5,526 nt of DNA from assembly GCA_902797915.1 (NCBI GenBank), contig CADBUK010000026.1, forward strand, positions 1 through 5,526, read 5' to 3'. Below, one piece after another: positions 5,284-5,526 of the stretch. The notes under the pieces were generated by a model. That model saw only the letters and a program-made list of their open reading frames with translations, did no database searches and was not told the origin of the DNA. Each line of letters opens with the position of its first letter. Positions within the stretch are counted from its first letter, which is position 1. The position numbers and the translations under genes were made by a program. Origin of the DNA: Oscillospiraceae bacterium (GTDB lineage: Bacteria > Bacillota > Clostridia > Oscillospirales > Acutalibacteraceae).

Positions 5284-5526
5284 TTAAATTCTTGCTACGC
5301 CGTCCTTGCGGGCTGCCTCTGCAATTGCCGCTGCAACGGTGTCCTTAATTCTCGGGTCAAACGCGTGAGGAAGAATATAATCGGCATTAAGCTCGCTTTC
5401 ATCAACAAGTGAAGCGATTGCATACGCTGCCGCAATCTTCATACCCTCTGTGATATCGCTTGCGCGAACGTCAAGCGTGCCGCGGAAGATACCCGGGAAT
5501 GCAAGCACGTTATTAATCTGGTTCGG
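5284..5526 (-). CDS. Malic enzyme (malate dehydrogenase, oxaloacetate-decarboxylating), C-terminal part
   Basis: Malic enzyme converts malate to pyruvate and CO2 with reduction of NAD(P)+ in the cytoplasm. Only the last 80 residues are in the window, and the reading frame runs off the edge. They begin P-N-Q-I-N-N-V-L-A-F-P-G-I-F-R-G, the conserved segment near the end of the NAD(P)-binding domain. In the family an asparagine of this NN-V-x-x-FPG stretch contacts the substrate. DVRASDITEGMKIAAAYAIA and YILPHAFDPRI follow, matching the short bacterial type (about 390-410 residues). The protein stops shortly after, so it lacks the phosphotransacetylase-like extension of MaeB-type enzymes. Cofactor preference (NAD or NADP) cannot be told from this part. 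The GTG at 5508 is an internal Val codon, not a start. The stop (TAA, 5286-5284) is followed at once by a strong terminator. Confidence 0.95.
   Translation of the reverse strand, partial: PNQINNVLAFPGIFRGTLDVRASDITEGMKIAAAYAIASLVDESELNADYILPHAFDPRIKDTVAAAIAEAARKDGVARI

Overview
The window looks like chromosomal backbone from a gut-type anaerobic clostridial Firmicute, most likely an Oscillospirales/Ruminococcaceae relative. This is inferred from mid-range base composition, AGGAG-type ribosome binding sites, A/T-tailed intrinsic terminators, a single-domain malic enzyme, a Firmicute-style HTH plus zinc-ribbon regulator, and a Gly/Ser/Thr-rich secreted beta-helix protein of a type common in these bacteria. 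No mobile-element gene, CRISPR array, tRNA or rRNA was seen.

Layout. On the + strand, positions 2-1558 hold the 3' part of typA (bipA), a ribosome-binding translational GTPase whose first ~90 codons lie outside the window. A short GC hairpin follows, then a compact repeat region (1597-1653): a tandem 7-bp repeat running into a 12-bp stem hairpin. The only ATG available to the next gene, a hemW-type radical SAM protein (1609-2691), falls inside this repeat region. The third + strand gene (2777-3541) encodes an XRE-family helix-turn-helix protein fused to a four-cysteine zinc ribbon and a conserved but unnamed C-terminal domain. It has its own candidate promoter, inverted repeats and a strong ribosome binding site.

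A bidirectional terminator (3541-3581) separates this strand from two genes on the - strand. Positions 3587-5149 (-) encode a 520-residue secreted, membrane-anchored beta-helix surface protein with a clear signal peptide, ribosome binding site and -10 element. Positions 5284-5526 (-) hold the last 80 residues of a malic enzyme, followed by its own strong terminator.

The genes do not form one obvious pathway. typA and hemW may be co-transcribed; the regulator, the surface protein and the malic enzyme each look like separate transcription units. I did not find a convincing new multi-gene system. The points most worth a second look are the repeat-derived 5' end of hemW, the HTH/zinc-ribbon/C-terminal-domain fusion, and the non-sortase surface beta-helix protein.
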